Shown: positions 41,140 through 48,201 of the stretch, piece after piece
Layout of the letters: every line of letters starts with the position of its first letter
Position numbering within the stretch: position 1 is the stretch's first letter
Source: Corynebacterium mustelae
Lineage (GTDB): Bacteria > Actinomycetota > Actinomycetes > Mycobacteriales > Mycobacteriaceae
Assembly (NCBI RefSeq): GCF_001020985.1
Contig: NZ_CP011542.1
Coordinates: 186,001-250,000 of the forward strand
Direction of reading: 5' to 3'
DNA length: 64,000 nucleotides
Program-made: the position numbers and the translations under genes
The notes under the pieces: model-generated
Told to the model about the DNA's origin: nothing
The model's input: only the letters and a program-made list of their open reading frames with translations
The model's database searches: none

Positions 41140-41162
41140 CACCGCTTGAACATTTTGTTCGT

Positions 41163-41238
41163 GCCGCCTTAGCTCAGTCGGTAGAGCGCTTCACTCGTAA
41201 TGAAAAGGTCAGGGGTTCGATTCCCCTAGGCGGCTCCA
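41163..41238 (+). tRNA. tRNA-Thr(CGT)
   Basis: The 76-nt cloverleaf has acceptor GCCGCCT/AGGCGGC, D stem GCTC/GAGC, anticodon loop CTCGTAA (anticodon CGT) and T arm AGGGG-TTCGATT-CCCCT. The CCA end is encoded. Anticodon stem pair 27-43 is a C-A mismatch. It reads ACG codons. Prophage genes begin just beyond it, so its 3' end is the likely attachment site. Confidence 0.95.
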
Positions 41239-41240
41239 CC

Positions 41241-41277
41241 AAAACACCTGCTAAAACACACTTTTAGCGGGTGTTTT
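41241..41277 (+). terminator. Terminator after tRNA-Thr
   Basis: AAACACCTGCTAAAA pairs with TTTTAGCGGGTGTTT and is followed by TTTTT. Confidence 0.85.
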
Positions 41278-41296
41278 TCTCACTCAACCCCATTTA

Positions 41297-41364
41297 CAAG
41301 TTGTTGCAAGTTGTTGCAGGTTGTTGCTTCTTACACCGAGCAGAGACCGAGCAGAGACCGAGCA
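41297..41364. repeat. Two short tandem-repeat arrays near the prophage edge
   Basis: Three 10-bp units of CAAGTTGTTG type (41297-41327) are followed by two and a half 11-bp units of CGAGCAGAGAC (41335-41364). They lie about 60-130 nt from the tRNA end. Short direct repeats beside an attachment core often bind the arm-recognition domain of tyrosine integrases; that role is inferred. Confidence 0.6.
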
Positions 41365-41492
41365 AACTTATTTCAGCGGGTAGAAAACTTCCTAAAATTA
41401 TTCGAACGAATGAGCTTAGAAAAATGCCCCCATTTCTCCCCTATGTAGTAACTGTGCAATAGTATTGAATCAACACATGGAGAGGAGGAATT

Positions 41493-42038
41493 GTGGACAG
41501 TTTTAAGTTGGACAGCAACGGTGAAAAACGTGAGGTGAAAACATACGGTGATTTACGCAAGTATGCGCGTCAAGATGCAGCAGAGCTTTTAAAGTCGCAT
41601 TGGGGAGATTCCATACCGGTTGATCCGGTAAAAATCTCCAGGAGATTAGGCGTTTCAGTTTTTACCGCTCAACTCGGTGATGATGTGTATGGGCAAATTA
41701 TCGGATCGTCTGCTGGTGCTGACATCTATATAGATGAAGACCAACCGCATCCACGGTTCCGCTTTACATGTGCGCATGAACTTGGGCATTACGTTGATCG
41801 TTCAATAAACGGCAATATCCTTAAGCCAGGCATGGGATACATTGATAAACGCAGCGAGGATGATCCATATTCGCCGGATGAGGTCTATGCCAACGAATTC
41901 GCGGCATCGTTGTTGATGCCAGAGAAAGACTTTAAAGATGCGGTTGAATGTGGCGTGTCTGATTTTGATTTAGCCAAAAACTTTGAGGTGTCTTTATCTG
42001 CAGTGCAGTGGCGGAAAAAGCGCCTGGGAATCAGCTAG
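41493..42038 (+). CDS. ImmA/IrrE-family metallopeptidase
   Basis: 181 residues with the zinc-protease motif FTCAHELGHYVD (HExxH) at about residue 93 and a downstream EVYANEFAASLLMP that supplies the third ligand region. Relatives such as ImmA cleave phage or element repressors after DNA damage. The GTG start has a strong GGAGAGGAGG site. A tandem-repeat region and AT-rich promoter-like sequence (TAGTAT near 41462) lie upstream. The following gene starts inside its stop codon, so the two form a pair. Confidence 0.85.
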   Translation: MDSFKLDSNGEKREVKTYGDLRKYARQDAAELLKSHWGDSIPVDPVKISRRLGVSVFTAQLGDDVYGQIIGSSAGADIYIDEDQPHPRFRFTCAHELGHYVDRSINGNILKPGMGYIDKRSEDDPYSPDEVYANEFAASLLMPEKDFKDAVECGVSDFDLAKNFEVSLSAVQWRKKRLGIS

Positions 42039-42553
42039 TGAGCGAGCACTTAACACCACAGCCTGACCAGCAAAAAGATGCGGTAATAAACCGGCATCGG
42101 GATTCCGATGATGAAAATCATATTGGCGATGATGAACCAATTAAGCCTAGGGAATCTGCTCCGATGCCGGTTTCTCCACCTCATACTAAGTCGGAAATCG
42201 AATCCGGCAGTAGCCAAGTGGAATCGCTTTCAGAAAAGTTTGTCGGTAATGGTCAAGACCCCATCGTCAAGTACTTCTGGCTTTATAAGTGGCATCCTTT
42301 TATCGAATCTTTCTGCAAGGTAGCTGAATGGTTGGAGCCAGCTGACAATCCAGTGCAGGCTAGAGTGCAATTTAAGGAAAAGCACTCTAGTGTATTCAAA
42401 GTTGCTTTTGTACTTGATGGGCTACTGAAATTGACCGTGCTGTGTGCACTTTTCTTCGCAATCGCACTGGTGGGGCTAAGAGCAGTGGGTCTTGAATTTG
42501 ACTTTCCGGGTATTGACTTTTTTGTAACCAAAACTATAGCTCGGCAACCGTAA
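42038..42553 (+). CDS. Hypothetical single-span membrane protein
   Basis: 171 residues from the GTG at 42038, which overlaps the TAG of the ImmA-like gene. The first 70 residues are hydrophilic and disordered-looking (QPDQQKD, DSDDEN). A helical region follows (KYFWLYKWHPFIESFCKVAEWLE), then one transmembrane helix (LLKLTVLCALFFAIALVGL) near the C-terminus. Not recognised. Translational coupling to the protease suggests a joint role, for example superinfection immunity. Confidence 0.65.
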   Translation: MSEHLTPQPDQQKDAVINRHRDSDDENHIGDDEPIKPRESAPMPVSPPHTKSEIESGSSQVESLSEKFVGNGQDPIVKYFWLYKWHPFIESFCKVAEWLEPADNPVQARVQFKEKHSSVFKVAFVLDGLLKLTVLCALFFAIALVGLRAVGLEFDFPGIDFFVTKTIARQP

Positions 42554-42554
42554 C

Positions 42555-43745
42555 CTAATCTCCGACAGCGTGTAGTCCTTGGCGTTGCGCGGTACGTTCT
42601 GCGCGCCGGGCTGCTTTGGCGGCTTCGCGGTGTCGTTCTGCTTCCATGTGGGCGTTGATGGCGTCGGGTACTGTGTCGATGCCGGTTTCCCAGAGGTGTG
42701 CGTAGGTGTCGAGAGTCATGGCTGCGCTGGCGTGGCCTAGCATTCGTTGGACTGTTTTGACGTCTGCGCCTGCTGCGATGGCTAGTGAGGCGGCTGTGTG
42801 CCTGAGTTCGTATGTTGTGATGCCGGAGATGCCAGCTGTGGTGCATGTGGTTTTCCAAACTCGTCGCCATTTTGTTGTTGTCCATACGTGGCCATTTTCG
42901 TCTTGGAGTAGCCAGTCATCGGGTTCGCGGTTGTCTGCTGTATCTTCAAGATCGAGTAGGAGGTCTCCGCCTACGGGGACTTCGCGGTGCATGCGTGTTT
43001 TGGTTTCGTCGGGGTTTCCTAGTGCGTCGACGTCTCGGCGGATCATTAGTCGTTTTCGTAGTACGTCTAGGTCTCGTGCTTTTAGTCCTTTGGCTTCGCC
43101 GGGGCGTAGTCCGGTTTGGACTAGGACTGCGATCATGAGGGCGGCTTGTTCTGTTGGCGCTGAGTGTATGAGTTTGTCTATTTCTTTTACCGTTAGGTAC
43201 CTGCGTTCTGCTTTGTACTGTCGGGGTATGTCGCCGGAACGCATTGGGTTTTTGGTGATGATGTCTAGTTCTACGGCTTGTTCGAGTAGTGCGTTGAATA
43301 CTATGCCGATTTTTCGGAGGCTAGCGCTGCTTAGTTGGCCTTGCCCGTCGAGTCGTTGCACGGTTGGTATCCATGTGTTGAATGCTGCTCGATTGATCTT
43401 CCAGCAGGGGGCGTTGTGCCAGCGGGGTTGTATATGTTGCCATGCCGCTTTGTAACCTGCGATGGTTGGTTGCGCTCGGCCTGCTTTTGATGCGATCCAT
43501 ACGTCCCACATGTCGCCTAGTGTGACGTCTAGACGGTCTTTCGTGATCCAGTTTCCTTCTGCTTGGCCTACTTCTGCGCGGCTTGCGTAGAGTTTGGCTG
43601 CGTCGAGTGTGTCGAAGGCTTTGGTTACCTCTCGGCCGTTTTCGTTCCATACGGCAAGCCATCGTTTGCCTTTGCCCCAGCGGCTTGTTCGTATGCGCTT
43701 GTTGCCTTCGCCGGGTTTGGTCCATTGGTCTCGGACGTGTGCCAT
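42555..43745 (-). CDS. int: Phage tyrosine integrase
   Basis: The protein has 396 residues. An AP2-like/SAM-like N-terminal arm-binding region (TSRWGKGKRWLAVWNENGREV) is followed by a core-binding domain (about 70-180) and a catalytic domain. The catalytic residues are Arg in TGLRPGEAKG, His-x-x-Arg in the YELRHTAASL block, the second His in MLGHASAAMT, and Tyr in LDTYAHLWE. It integrates and excises the prophage, probably at tRNA-Thr. AAGGAAA precedes the ATG. It ends 1 nt from the convergent membrane-protein gene. Confidence 0.93.
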   Translation of the reverse strand: MAHVRDQWTKPGEGNKRIRTSRWGKGKRWLAVWNENGREVTKAFDTLDAAKLYASRAEVGQAEGNWITKDRLDVTLGDMWDVWIASKAGRAQPTIAGYKAAWQHIQPRWHNAPCWKINRAAFNTWIPTVQRLDGQGQLSSASLRKIGIVFNALLEQAVELDIITKNPMRSGDIPRQYKAERRYLTVKEIDKLIHSAPTEQAALMIAVLVQTGLRPGEAKGLKARDLDVLRKRLMIRRDVDALGNPDETKTRMHREVPVGGDLLLDLEDTADNREPDDWLLQDENGHVWTTTKWRRVWKTTCTTAGISGITTYELRHTAASLAIAAGADVKTVQRMLGHASAAMTLDTYAHLWETGIDTVPDAINAHMEAERHREAAKAARRAERTAQRQGLHAVGD

Positions 43746-43753
43746 TGGTTTCC

Positions 43754-43993
43754 TTAGCGTGAAGGGGTGTGTGGGTTTTTAATGGGACTGCCGGGGCGGT
43801 TTTTGTGCCAGGTTTTGATTTCGTCTGCGTCCCATAGGGGGCTGCGTTTGTCGAGCATGGCAACAGGGGCGGGGGTTCGTCCGTTGGCGTAGTAGTTTGC
43901 CCATGTCCTCACGCTGATGCCGCAATGCTCGGCGCATTCGGTGCTTCGCCAGAGGCGTTTACCGGTAGTTTCGTCGATAATGATTGGGTTCAT
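43754..43993 (-). CDS. Excisionase-like winged-helix DNA-binding protein
   Basis: 79 residues from the ATG at 43993, preceded by GAAAGAAG. The pattern LWRSTECAEHCGISVRTWANYYANGRTPAPVAML...LWDADEIKTWHKNRPG is the short MerR/AlpA-type helix-turn-helix with wing seen in Xis and phage regulators. It lies directly upstream of int in the same direction, as expected for a directionality factor. Its start overlaps the stop of the next small gene (ATGA). Confidence 0.75.
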   Translation of the reverse strand: MNPIIIDETTGKRLWRSTECAEHCGISVRTWANYYANGRTPAPVAMLDKRSPLWDADEIKTWHKNRPGSPIKNPHTPSR

Positions 43994-44118
43994 TGGGTCT
44001 TCTTTCTTGCTCGGTCTATGGCGTAGCCGATTCCCGCGAATGCAGGTAGCCATAGGAGGCTGCCTCCGCTTGAAATGGTTATGACGGATATGCCGAGTCC
44101 CATCAATGTGAATAGCAT
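43990..44118 (-). CDS. Small two-segment membrane protein (42 aa)
   Basis: A 42-residue frame starts with MLFTLMGLGISVITISSGG and ends RARKKTQ. It has a GAGGAAA ribosome site and an ATGA overlap with the excisionase-like gene, so it is probably translated. Hydrophobic with a basic cytoplasmic tail. Function unknown. Confidence 0.65.
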   Translation of the reverse strand: MLFTLMGLGISVITISSGGSLLWLPAFAGIGYAIDRARKKTQ

Positions 44119-44189
44119 GTGTTTCCTCGTTTCTGATTGTGTAGTGTGGAGGGGAAGCCCCCCGCTAGTTCGAGTAGCGGGGGACTTTC

Positions 44190-44327
44190 CTATTTGTCGG
44201 ACTTGCGGGTATCTATCCAGATGATGACCATCAGTATTAGTGTCGCGACTGATGTTGCCCGCTCGAAGGTTATCTTGTTGAAGATTTCCTTGAGGAGAGT
44301 TATCTGGTAAGTGACCAGTTCTAGCAT
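44190..44327 (-). CDS. Small single-span membrane protein (45 aa)
   Basis: A 45-residue frame with one hydrophobic helix (SVATLILMVIIWI) and a charged end (DTRKSDK). It has the best ribosome site in the area (AAAGGAGGTGG). A GC hairpin (CCCCGCTA/TAGCGGGG) lies between it and the next small gene. No family is recognised. Confidence 0.65.
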   Translation of the reverse strand: MLELVTYQITLLKEIFNKITFERATSVATLILMVIIWIDTRKSDK

Positions 44328-44447
44328 GTCCACCTCCTTTCACTATTGAGTTTTCTTTGTGGTTCCTTGCGGAACTATCACTAGTATAACGTACTTTTAC
44401 GTTACGTGTCAAGTGGTGGAACCTTGATTAATTCTGCTTGGCTAGTT

Positions 44448-44867
44448 TTATAGGGGTTGCGGGAAGCCTTCTGCGATGCTGTGTTTTCCTTGTGGTGGAT
44501 TAAGTAGGAAAGCGGTGGGTTCTTTTGCTGCTTCAAGGTGTTGGATGAGGAAGTTTAGGCTGAAATATAGCTGGGCTATTTGGCTACGCATGATGTCTTT
44601 TCCCTTAAGTTTGGGGTTGCGTTGGATGCCTACCCAGTGCATGTTTGCTGCTTTGCATGCGCGGCGTTCATCTGTGTTGGATAGTTGTTTAATGTCGCCT
44701 GTGATGATGACGTCGTAGCCTTGTTTGTGAGCGGCAGAGAAAAGATCTGTGTCGAGCATGCCTTTAGGTAATTGGATTCCCACACGACCAATGTCTTTTG
44801 CGGGGAATTGGGTTGTTAGTACTTTCCAGGCGGCTGAGGGGAGGTTTTCGTCAAGGAGAATTTTCAT
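44448..44867 (-). CDS. DUF5615/PIN-like toxin
   Basis: 139 residues. The N-terminus MKILLDENLPSAAW and the internal DVIITGDIKQLS carry the conserved acidic positions of the DUF5615 PIN-like nuclease fold (DENL near the start, TxD in the middle). Such proteins are the toxin half of VapC45-type pairs and probably act on RNA. The start overlaps the end of the DUF433 gene (ATGA), so the antitoxin is made first. Confidence 0.8.
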   Translation of the reverse strand: MKILLDENLPSAAWKVLTTQFPAKDIGRVGIQLPKGMLDTDLFSAAHKQGYDVIITGDIKQLSNTDERRACKAANMHWVGIQRNPKLKGKDIMRSQIAQLYFSLNFLIQHLEAAKEPTAFLLNPPQGKHSIAEGFPQPL

Positions 44868-45478
44868 GCTGCTAGCTCCTCGATCGATTTATTAAAGGCG
44901 ATTGCGTTGCCTACCGATTCCAGACTGATGGTCGGGTATTCCTCGGCGATCTCTTCTGCGCTCATGTCGTCATGGAATAGGTCTACTATTAGGTCATAAG
45001 GCACGCGACTGTCTTCGATAGTGGGGGTTCCACTTAGCCGTTGTGGGTTGATCTCTATTCCTTGGGCAGGGTTGCGCAAGTCGGGCACTTCACGGCCTTG
45101 CATATTCATGAATGGCGCGTAAATATCTTCGAGGTTTACTAAGTCCCACTGGCCGGGGTTTTTGCTCAAGTTGAGGAAATGGGCGTTGTCTTCGTCGAAG
45201 ACTTTGACACTTTTCCCGTCGGTCGCGAATTTGTACTCAGATAGGTGCTCGGTCAAATCGTAATCGCTGAGTCTGGCGATGGCGGAACGGATCCGCTGAA
45301 GTGAATTATTTACCCGAAGTTTCGCAATGGTGCGAAGCGCTACGATGTCACGGAAAGAATAGATCTTTGGCCGTTCAGGGTTAATCTCGGGCACAAGAAT
45401 TTCATTTCGCGCCCATCGCTGAAGCTGATCTTTAGACGCACCGCTGAGATAAGCAGCAACATCAATGGTGTAAGTCAT
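44864..45478 (-). CDS. DUF433 antitoxin with MerR-like N-terminal domain
   Basis: 204 residues. Residues 1-75 look like a MerR-type helix-turn-helix (LSGASKDQLQRWARNEILVPE, YSFRDIVALRTIAKL). Residues about 140-204 are the DUF433 domain (RLSGTPTIEDSRVPYDLIVDLFHDDMSAEEIAEEYPTIS). It should bind its own promoter and neutralise the DUF5615 toxin. GGAGGTG precedes the ATG. Together they form a two-gene operon in the lysogeny arm of the prophage, which fits prophage maintenance or phage exclusion. Confidence 0.82.
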   Translation of the reverse strand: MTYTIDVAAYLSGASKDQLQRWARNEILVPEINPERPKIYSFRDIVALRTIAKLRVNNSLQRIRSAIARLSDYDLTEHLSEYKFATDGKSVKVFDEDNAHFLNLSKNPGQWDLVNLEDIYAPFMNMQGREVPDLRNPAQGIEINPQRLSGTPTIEDSRVPYDLIVDLFHDDMSAEEIAEEYPTISLESVGNAIAFNKSIEELAA

Positions 45479-45562
45479 TCGTGTTCACCTCCTTCCGGTG
45501 CCTACAAAGCCAAGTATATCGAGATGAGCAGTAAATAAATCGCGCATGGTTAACAAAATCTC

Positions 45563-45985
45563 TTACATTCCAGCACAATGAGTGGTCCACCCCGTCGTTC
45601 CATCGGTGAACATCGTTGTTCCTGGCTGGTATGAAGGATCGTTCATGCAGTACGCAATGGTCTTATCTAGCTGCTGTGGCGCGCCGGTTGGGGCACCGGT
45701 AAAACCTGCAACCCCGTTATTGGCGGGCGCTGGCGCAGGTGCTGGCGGCGGCGCTTGATAGATAGTTGTTTGTTGGACCACTGTTTGCTGCGGTTCCTGC
45801 ATTGGTGTTACCTGGGTGGTGGGCTCTTCGCTGGCAGACGTTAGCTCTGGTGTCTCTGATGACGTAACCGAGGGAGATACTGCTGTAACTGTCTGAGTGA
45901 CCGTGGTCGGAGCTTGCTGCCCATTGCCGCAACCTGCGAGCACCACAGCCACTCCGCCAAGAACCAAGAATAAAGATTTGGACAA
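45563..45985 (-). CDS. Prophage lipoprotein
   Basis: 140 residues. The signal peptide has the lipobox LAGC at about residue 19. A Thr/Ser/Pro/Gln-rich low-complexity linker follows, including PPPAPAPAPA (about residue 85). A small C-terminal domain has two cysteines (AYCMNDPSY ... TTHCAGM). It is predicted to be anchored on the outer face of the membrane. Prophage lipoproteins in lysogeny modules often block superinfection; this is inferred from position. Confidence 0.75.
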   Translation of the reverse strand: MSKSLFLVLGGVAVVLAGCGNGQQAPTTVTQTVTAVSPSVTSSETPELTSASEEPTTQVTPMQEPQQTVVQQTTIYQAPPPAPAPAPANNGVAGFTGAPTGAPQQLDKTIAYCMNDPSYQPGTTMFTDGTTGWTTHCAGM

Positions 45986-46059
45986 GATTAACTCCTTAAA
46001 ACCCTGTAGGAAAAGAACTAACTTTATTTTTCCTTAAAACCGAGAATTGCGGGCGCTTT

Positions 46060-46452
46060 TCACGCAATAACCTTAAACCGGGCTAAACCCTGCCATGCTC
46101 GGACGATCTCCTGTGTAACTCCAAGCTCACTGGCAATCCCACCAACGTGCCCATCGCAAACCTCTTCCGCCCTCTGATAGTCACCCTGACTAATCAAAAA
46201 CTCAGCGGCCCACTCGTTCGCCTCGCGCTCCTGCCGGGCATGAACCCATCCAGTCGCGCCGGGAACGTGCCCACAATGAGCGTGCCCTAGCTCGTGCGCG
46301 AGTGTGCATAGGTGCTGGATCGGATGTAGTCCTTTTCGGATGCTCACGGTTTTTCGGATGGGGTACCAACGGCCTTTTTCTCCGCCAGTGTGTGAGTCGA
46401 TCGCAATGTCCATAGCTTCGGCCATCTGTTCCAGTTCTAAAATTTTGCTCAT
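46060..46452 (-). CDS. ImmA/IrrE-family metallopeptidase (prophage switch)
   Basis: 130 residues from the ATG at 46452 (GAGG ribosome site). LCTLAHELGHAHCGH is the HExxH zinc motif, and REANEWAAEFLI supplies the next conserved helix. It lies directly after the repressor in the same direction. This is the classical place for a protease that inactivates the repressor on induction. It is shorter than, and different from, the one at 41493. Confidence 0.85.
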   Translation of the reverse strand: MSKILELEQMAEAMDIAIDSHTGGEKGRWYPIRKTVSIRKGLHPIQHLCTLAHELGHAHCGHVPGATGWVHARQEREANEWAAEFLISQGDYQRAEEVCDGHVGGIASELGVTQEIVRAWQGLARFKVIA

Positions 46453-46526
46453 TATCACCTCGTAAATGGCAATAGAAAGAATGAAGTTATCATAAGTGAA
46501 TTAGAACAGATGTACCAAAAAGGATG

Positions 46527-46928
46527 CTAGGGGCCGTCGTGGTATCCGTCATCACCCGGGAAAAGCTCCTCAGGCGACGAATCTGCCGCGTACTCCTCCG
46601 ACCAGCCAGAATTCTCGACTGAATGAAACGCCGGCGGCTCTGATTTGGCTTTACGACGCGCGGCAAGGTCGTCTACCAGATTCATTTGCCTTTCGGCTTC
46701 TGCGACCACTTCTATGAGTTCAAGATTTAACGCGCTGCATAGCTTTTCTAGTTCGTCAATGTTGATCGGCCGGAGTCCACGAAGCTGCTTGGAGACCTGG
46801 CTTTGTGAGATCCCTGTTGCCTTTTCTATCTCGGCCTGCGTTACTTTTTGAATTCGCCTGTGAGTGTCGAGGATGTCAGAGATTAGTCGTCCAAACTTAC
46901 CAACTTGCGATTTCTGAGCTGCGTTCAT
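46527..46928 (-). CDS. Prophage repressor (XRE helix-turn-helix)
   Basis: 133 residues from the ATG at 46928. The helix-turn-helix is VTQAEIEKATGISQSQVSKQLRGLRPINIDELEKLCSAL (about residues 28-66). The C-terminal half is acidic and low in complexity. The start is supported by a promoter (TTGAAC, 17 nt, CATAAT) whose -10 ends 7 nt before this ATG, so the mRNA is leaderless. An upstream ATG at 46964 would lie in the -35 box. The promoter overlaps the palindromic operator, implying autoregulation. Confidence 0.82.
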   Translation of the reverse strand: MNAAQKSQVGKFGRLISDILDTHRRIQKVTQAEIEKATGISQSQVSKQLRGLRPINIDELEKLCSALNLELIEVVAEAERQMNLVDDLAARRKAKSEPPAFHSVENSGWSEEYAADSSPEELFPGDDGYHDGP

Positions 46929-46934
46929 GTGGTC

Positions 46935-47019
46935 AATTATGCCGAATGAACTGCTAAAGTTCAAATGAACTTGACGGAATATTCCAAATGAACTATCTTG
47001 AAATTATGCCAAATGAACT
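46935..47019. promoter_or_regulatory. Lysogeny switch: divergent promoters and repeated operators
   Basis: A 16-bp palindrome AAGTTCAAATGAACTT lies at 46957-46972. Half-site-like copies with AATGAACT lie at 46943-46952, 46984-46994 and 47010-47019. The first and last are embedded in an 18-nt direct repeat (AATTATGCC, G or A, AATGAACT; 46935-46952 and 47002-47019). The leftward promoter is TTGAAC-17-CATAAT and the rightward is TTGACG (46971)-17-TATCTT (46994). Both would start transcription at or next to an ATG. Confidence 0.75.
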
Positions 47020-47254
47020 AAGTTGCAGGTCTGGGCAGATAGCAGCGGAAATTAGAGCTGAACTAGCCCGGCAGGAAAAGACAGTAAATGACTTGGCAGA
47101 CGAAGTAGGGATGCCAATTTCGACAGCAAGACGAAGCGTCAAAGGCCAACGACCGTTCAATGTTGATGAACTTTTCGCAGTATGCGGAGTTCTTGGGCTG
47201 GGAATGGTCGAGCTGATTGAGCGCGCTTCAAATGAGCAGACTACTGCGGCGTAG
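47006..47254 (+). CDS. Cro-like helix-turn-helix regulator
   Basis: 82 residues from the ATG at 47006. The helix-turn-helix is KTVNDLADEVGMPISTARRSVKGQRPFNVDELFAVCGVL. The same layout and a similar recognition region occur in the divergent repressor. A TTGACG-17-TATCTT promoter ends 6 nt before this ATG (leaderless). The upstream ATG at 46988 would lie before the transcription start. The last four codons belong to a repeat found again at 47794. Confidence 0.8.
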   Translation: MPNELSCRSGQIAAEIRAELARQEKTVNDLADEVGMPISTARRSVKGQRPFNVDELFAVCGVLGLGMVELIERASNEQTTAA

Positions 47255-47315
47255 TCGCGCCGGGTCGTCGAAAAGCGGAAGAAAATACCCCGCGATGATG
47301 CGGGGGTAGGGAAAG
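47241..47315 (+). repeat. 75-nt direct repeat, copy 1
   Basis: Begins in the last codons of the Cro-like gene (CTACTGCGGCGTAG). It contains GTCGAAAAGCGG and a CCCCGC/GCGGGG hairpin, and ends GGGAAAG. Copy 2 at 47794-47867 differs at only a few positions. Confidence 0.9.
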
Positions 47316-47363
47316 GAAAAGAGAATGAGTCGGATTGTTCGCTTGAGGATGAATCCGGGATTG

Positions 47364-47732
47364 TTAGCGGAATTGGGGGTCGTCCCATTCGTGGAAGATA
47401 GGCTCTCCGTCGTCGCTGTCAAGGTCAAGGACACGGTATCCGTACCGTCTATCACCCTCGAAGATATTCATGTACTGATGAGTCTCATTGCTCGTAAGGC
47501 GCTCGGGAATCTCGGGGTCGGTGGGGTCAGTGAAAGTCAGGTTGATTTGATCTTCCGGGTTGATCCACAGGTAAAGCGATTCCGACGGTTTGGCAACATT
47601 TTGGGCACGAAGGTTCAGCGCAATGTTGGCCTTTTTAGCATCAGCAGCGGCCTTGGCAATCCAGGGGAAAGTCCAGTACGGCATTTGGTACTCGTGACCG
47701 TTGATGTCCAGAAAGAAAGTTTTTTCAAACAT
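47364..47732 (-). CDS. Hypothetical cargo protein between direct repeats
   Basis: 122 residues, starting MFEKTFFLDINGHEYQMPYW and ending in an acidic stretch (DLDSDDGEPIFHEWDDPQF). It is rich in Trp, Tyr and Phe, unlike the opposite-strand frame over the same bases, so this strand is preferred. It has no transmembrane segment. It is oriented against the surrounding rightward early genes and bracketed by 75-nt direct repeats, like a moron expressed in the lysogen. Not recognised. No good ribosome site is seen, and a start 36 nt upstream is possible. Confidence 0.6.
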   Translation of the reverse strand: MFEKTFFLDINGHEYQMPYWTFPWIAKAAADAKKANIALNLRAQNVAKPSESLYLWINPEDQINLTFTDPTDPEIPERLTSNETHQYMNIFEGDRRYGYRVLDLDSDDGEPIFHEWDDPQFR

Positions 47733-47793
47733 GCTACAAGGATAATCCGGCTGCAACGTGAAACACATTCCCGTTCGGCGGAGCCACTAAGCC

Positions 47794-47867
47794 CTACTGC
47801 GGCGTAGTCGCGCCGGGTCGTCGAAAAGCGAAAGAAAATACCCCGCGATGATGCGGGGCAGGGAAAG
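47794..47867 (+). repeat. 75-nt direct repeat, copy 2
   Basis: A near-identical copy of 47241-47315, including the Cro-gene end and the CCCCGC/GCGGGG hairpin. Confidence 0.9.
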
Positions 47868-47886
47868 AAGAAAAGGAGTGATTCAA

Positions 47887-48093
47887 GTGGGATGGATCAG
47901 GGTAAATGATGAAGAATCCCCCGGCGGGGCGACGCCAGGGGAAGTGTGGGTTCCAACAGAGAGACAGCGCGAAGCCATCACGTGGCGGGGTGAGCTGTTG
48001 AGAAAGGTTGAAGCCCACAAGGCAGAGGCACTCTACTTACTAGCTGCGTGGGTGATGTCGATCCTTAAAGTCTTCGGCAAGCGCAAGCGCTAA
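47887..48093 (+). CDS. Small early phage protein (68 aa)
   Basis: 68 residues from the GTG at 47887, behind AAAAGGAG. Charged N-terminal half, then a hydrophobic helix (ALYLLAAWVMSILKVF) and a basic end (GKRKR). Possibly membrane-associated. Not recognised. Confidence 0.55.
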   Translation: MGWIRVNDEESPGGATPGEVWVPTERQREAITWRGELLRKVEAHKAEALYLLAAWVMSILKVFGKRKR

Positions 48094-48201
48094 GTACCAC
48101 AAGGCGTCTGCTATCTGACGCTCAAACTCGGTGGTCGCAGCAGTTTTAGCCGAGCCAGCGCAGGCAGCAGCAATCTTTACGGTTTGAAGCTTATCCATCA
48201 T
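48040..48201 (-). CDS. Possible small opposite-strand protein (53 aa)
   Basis: A 53-residue frame starting MMDKLQTVKIAAACAGSAK with helical EFERQIADALWYLALALAEDF. GAAAGGA lies 7 nt before the tandem ATGs. It overlaps the end of the rightward gene by 54 nt. Plausible but unproven. Confidence 0.4.
   Translation of the reverse strand: MMDKLQTVKIAAACAGSAKTAATTEFERQIADALWYLALALAEDFKDRHHPRS

Noticed and set aside
41297..41364. Possible CRISPR-like array
   Set aside because: Units are directly adjacent without spacers and only 10-11 bp long, so these are simple tandem repeats. No CRISPR array or cas gene was seen in the window.
46964..46988. Upstream start codons for repressor (46964) and Cro-like gene (46988)
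   Set aside because: Both lie inside promoter elements of well-spaced divergent promoters, upstream of the expected transcription starts.
47325..47807. 160-codon plus-strand frame antisense to the cargo gene
   Set aside because: It has a good ribosome site, but its composition (almost no Trp or Tyr, many Val/Arg/Ser) looks like a shadow. The opposite frame is rich in aromatic residues and reads like a protein.
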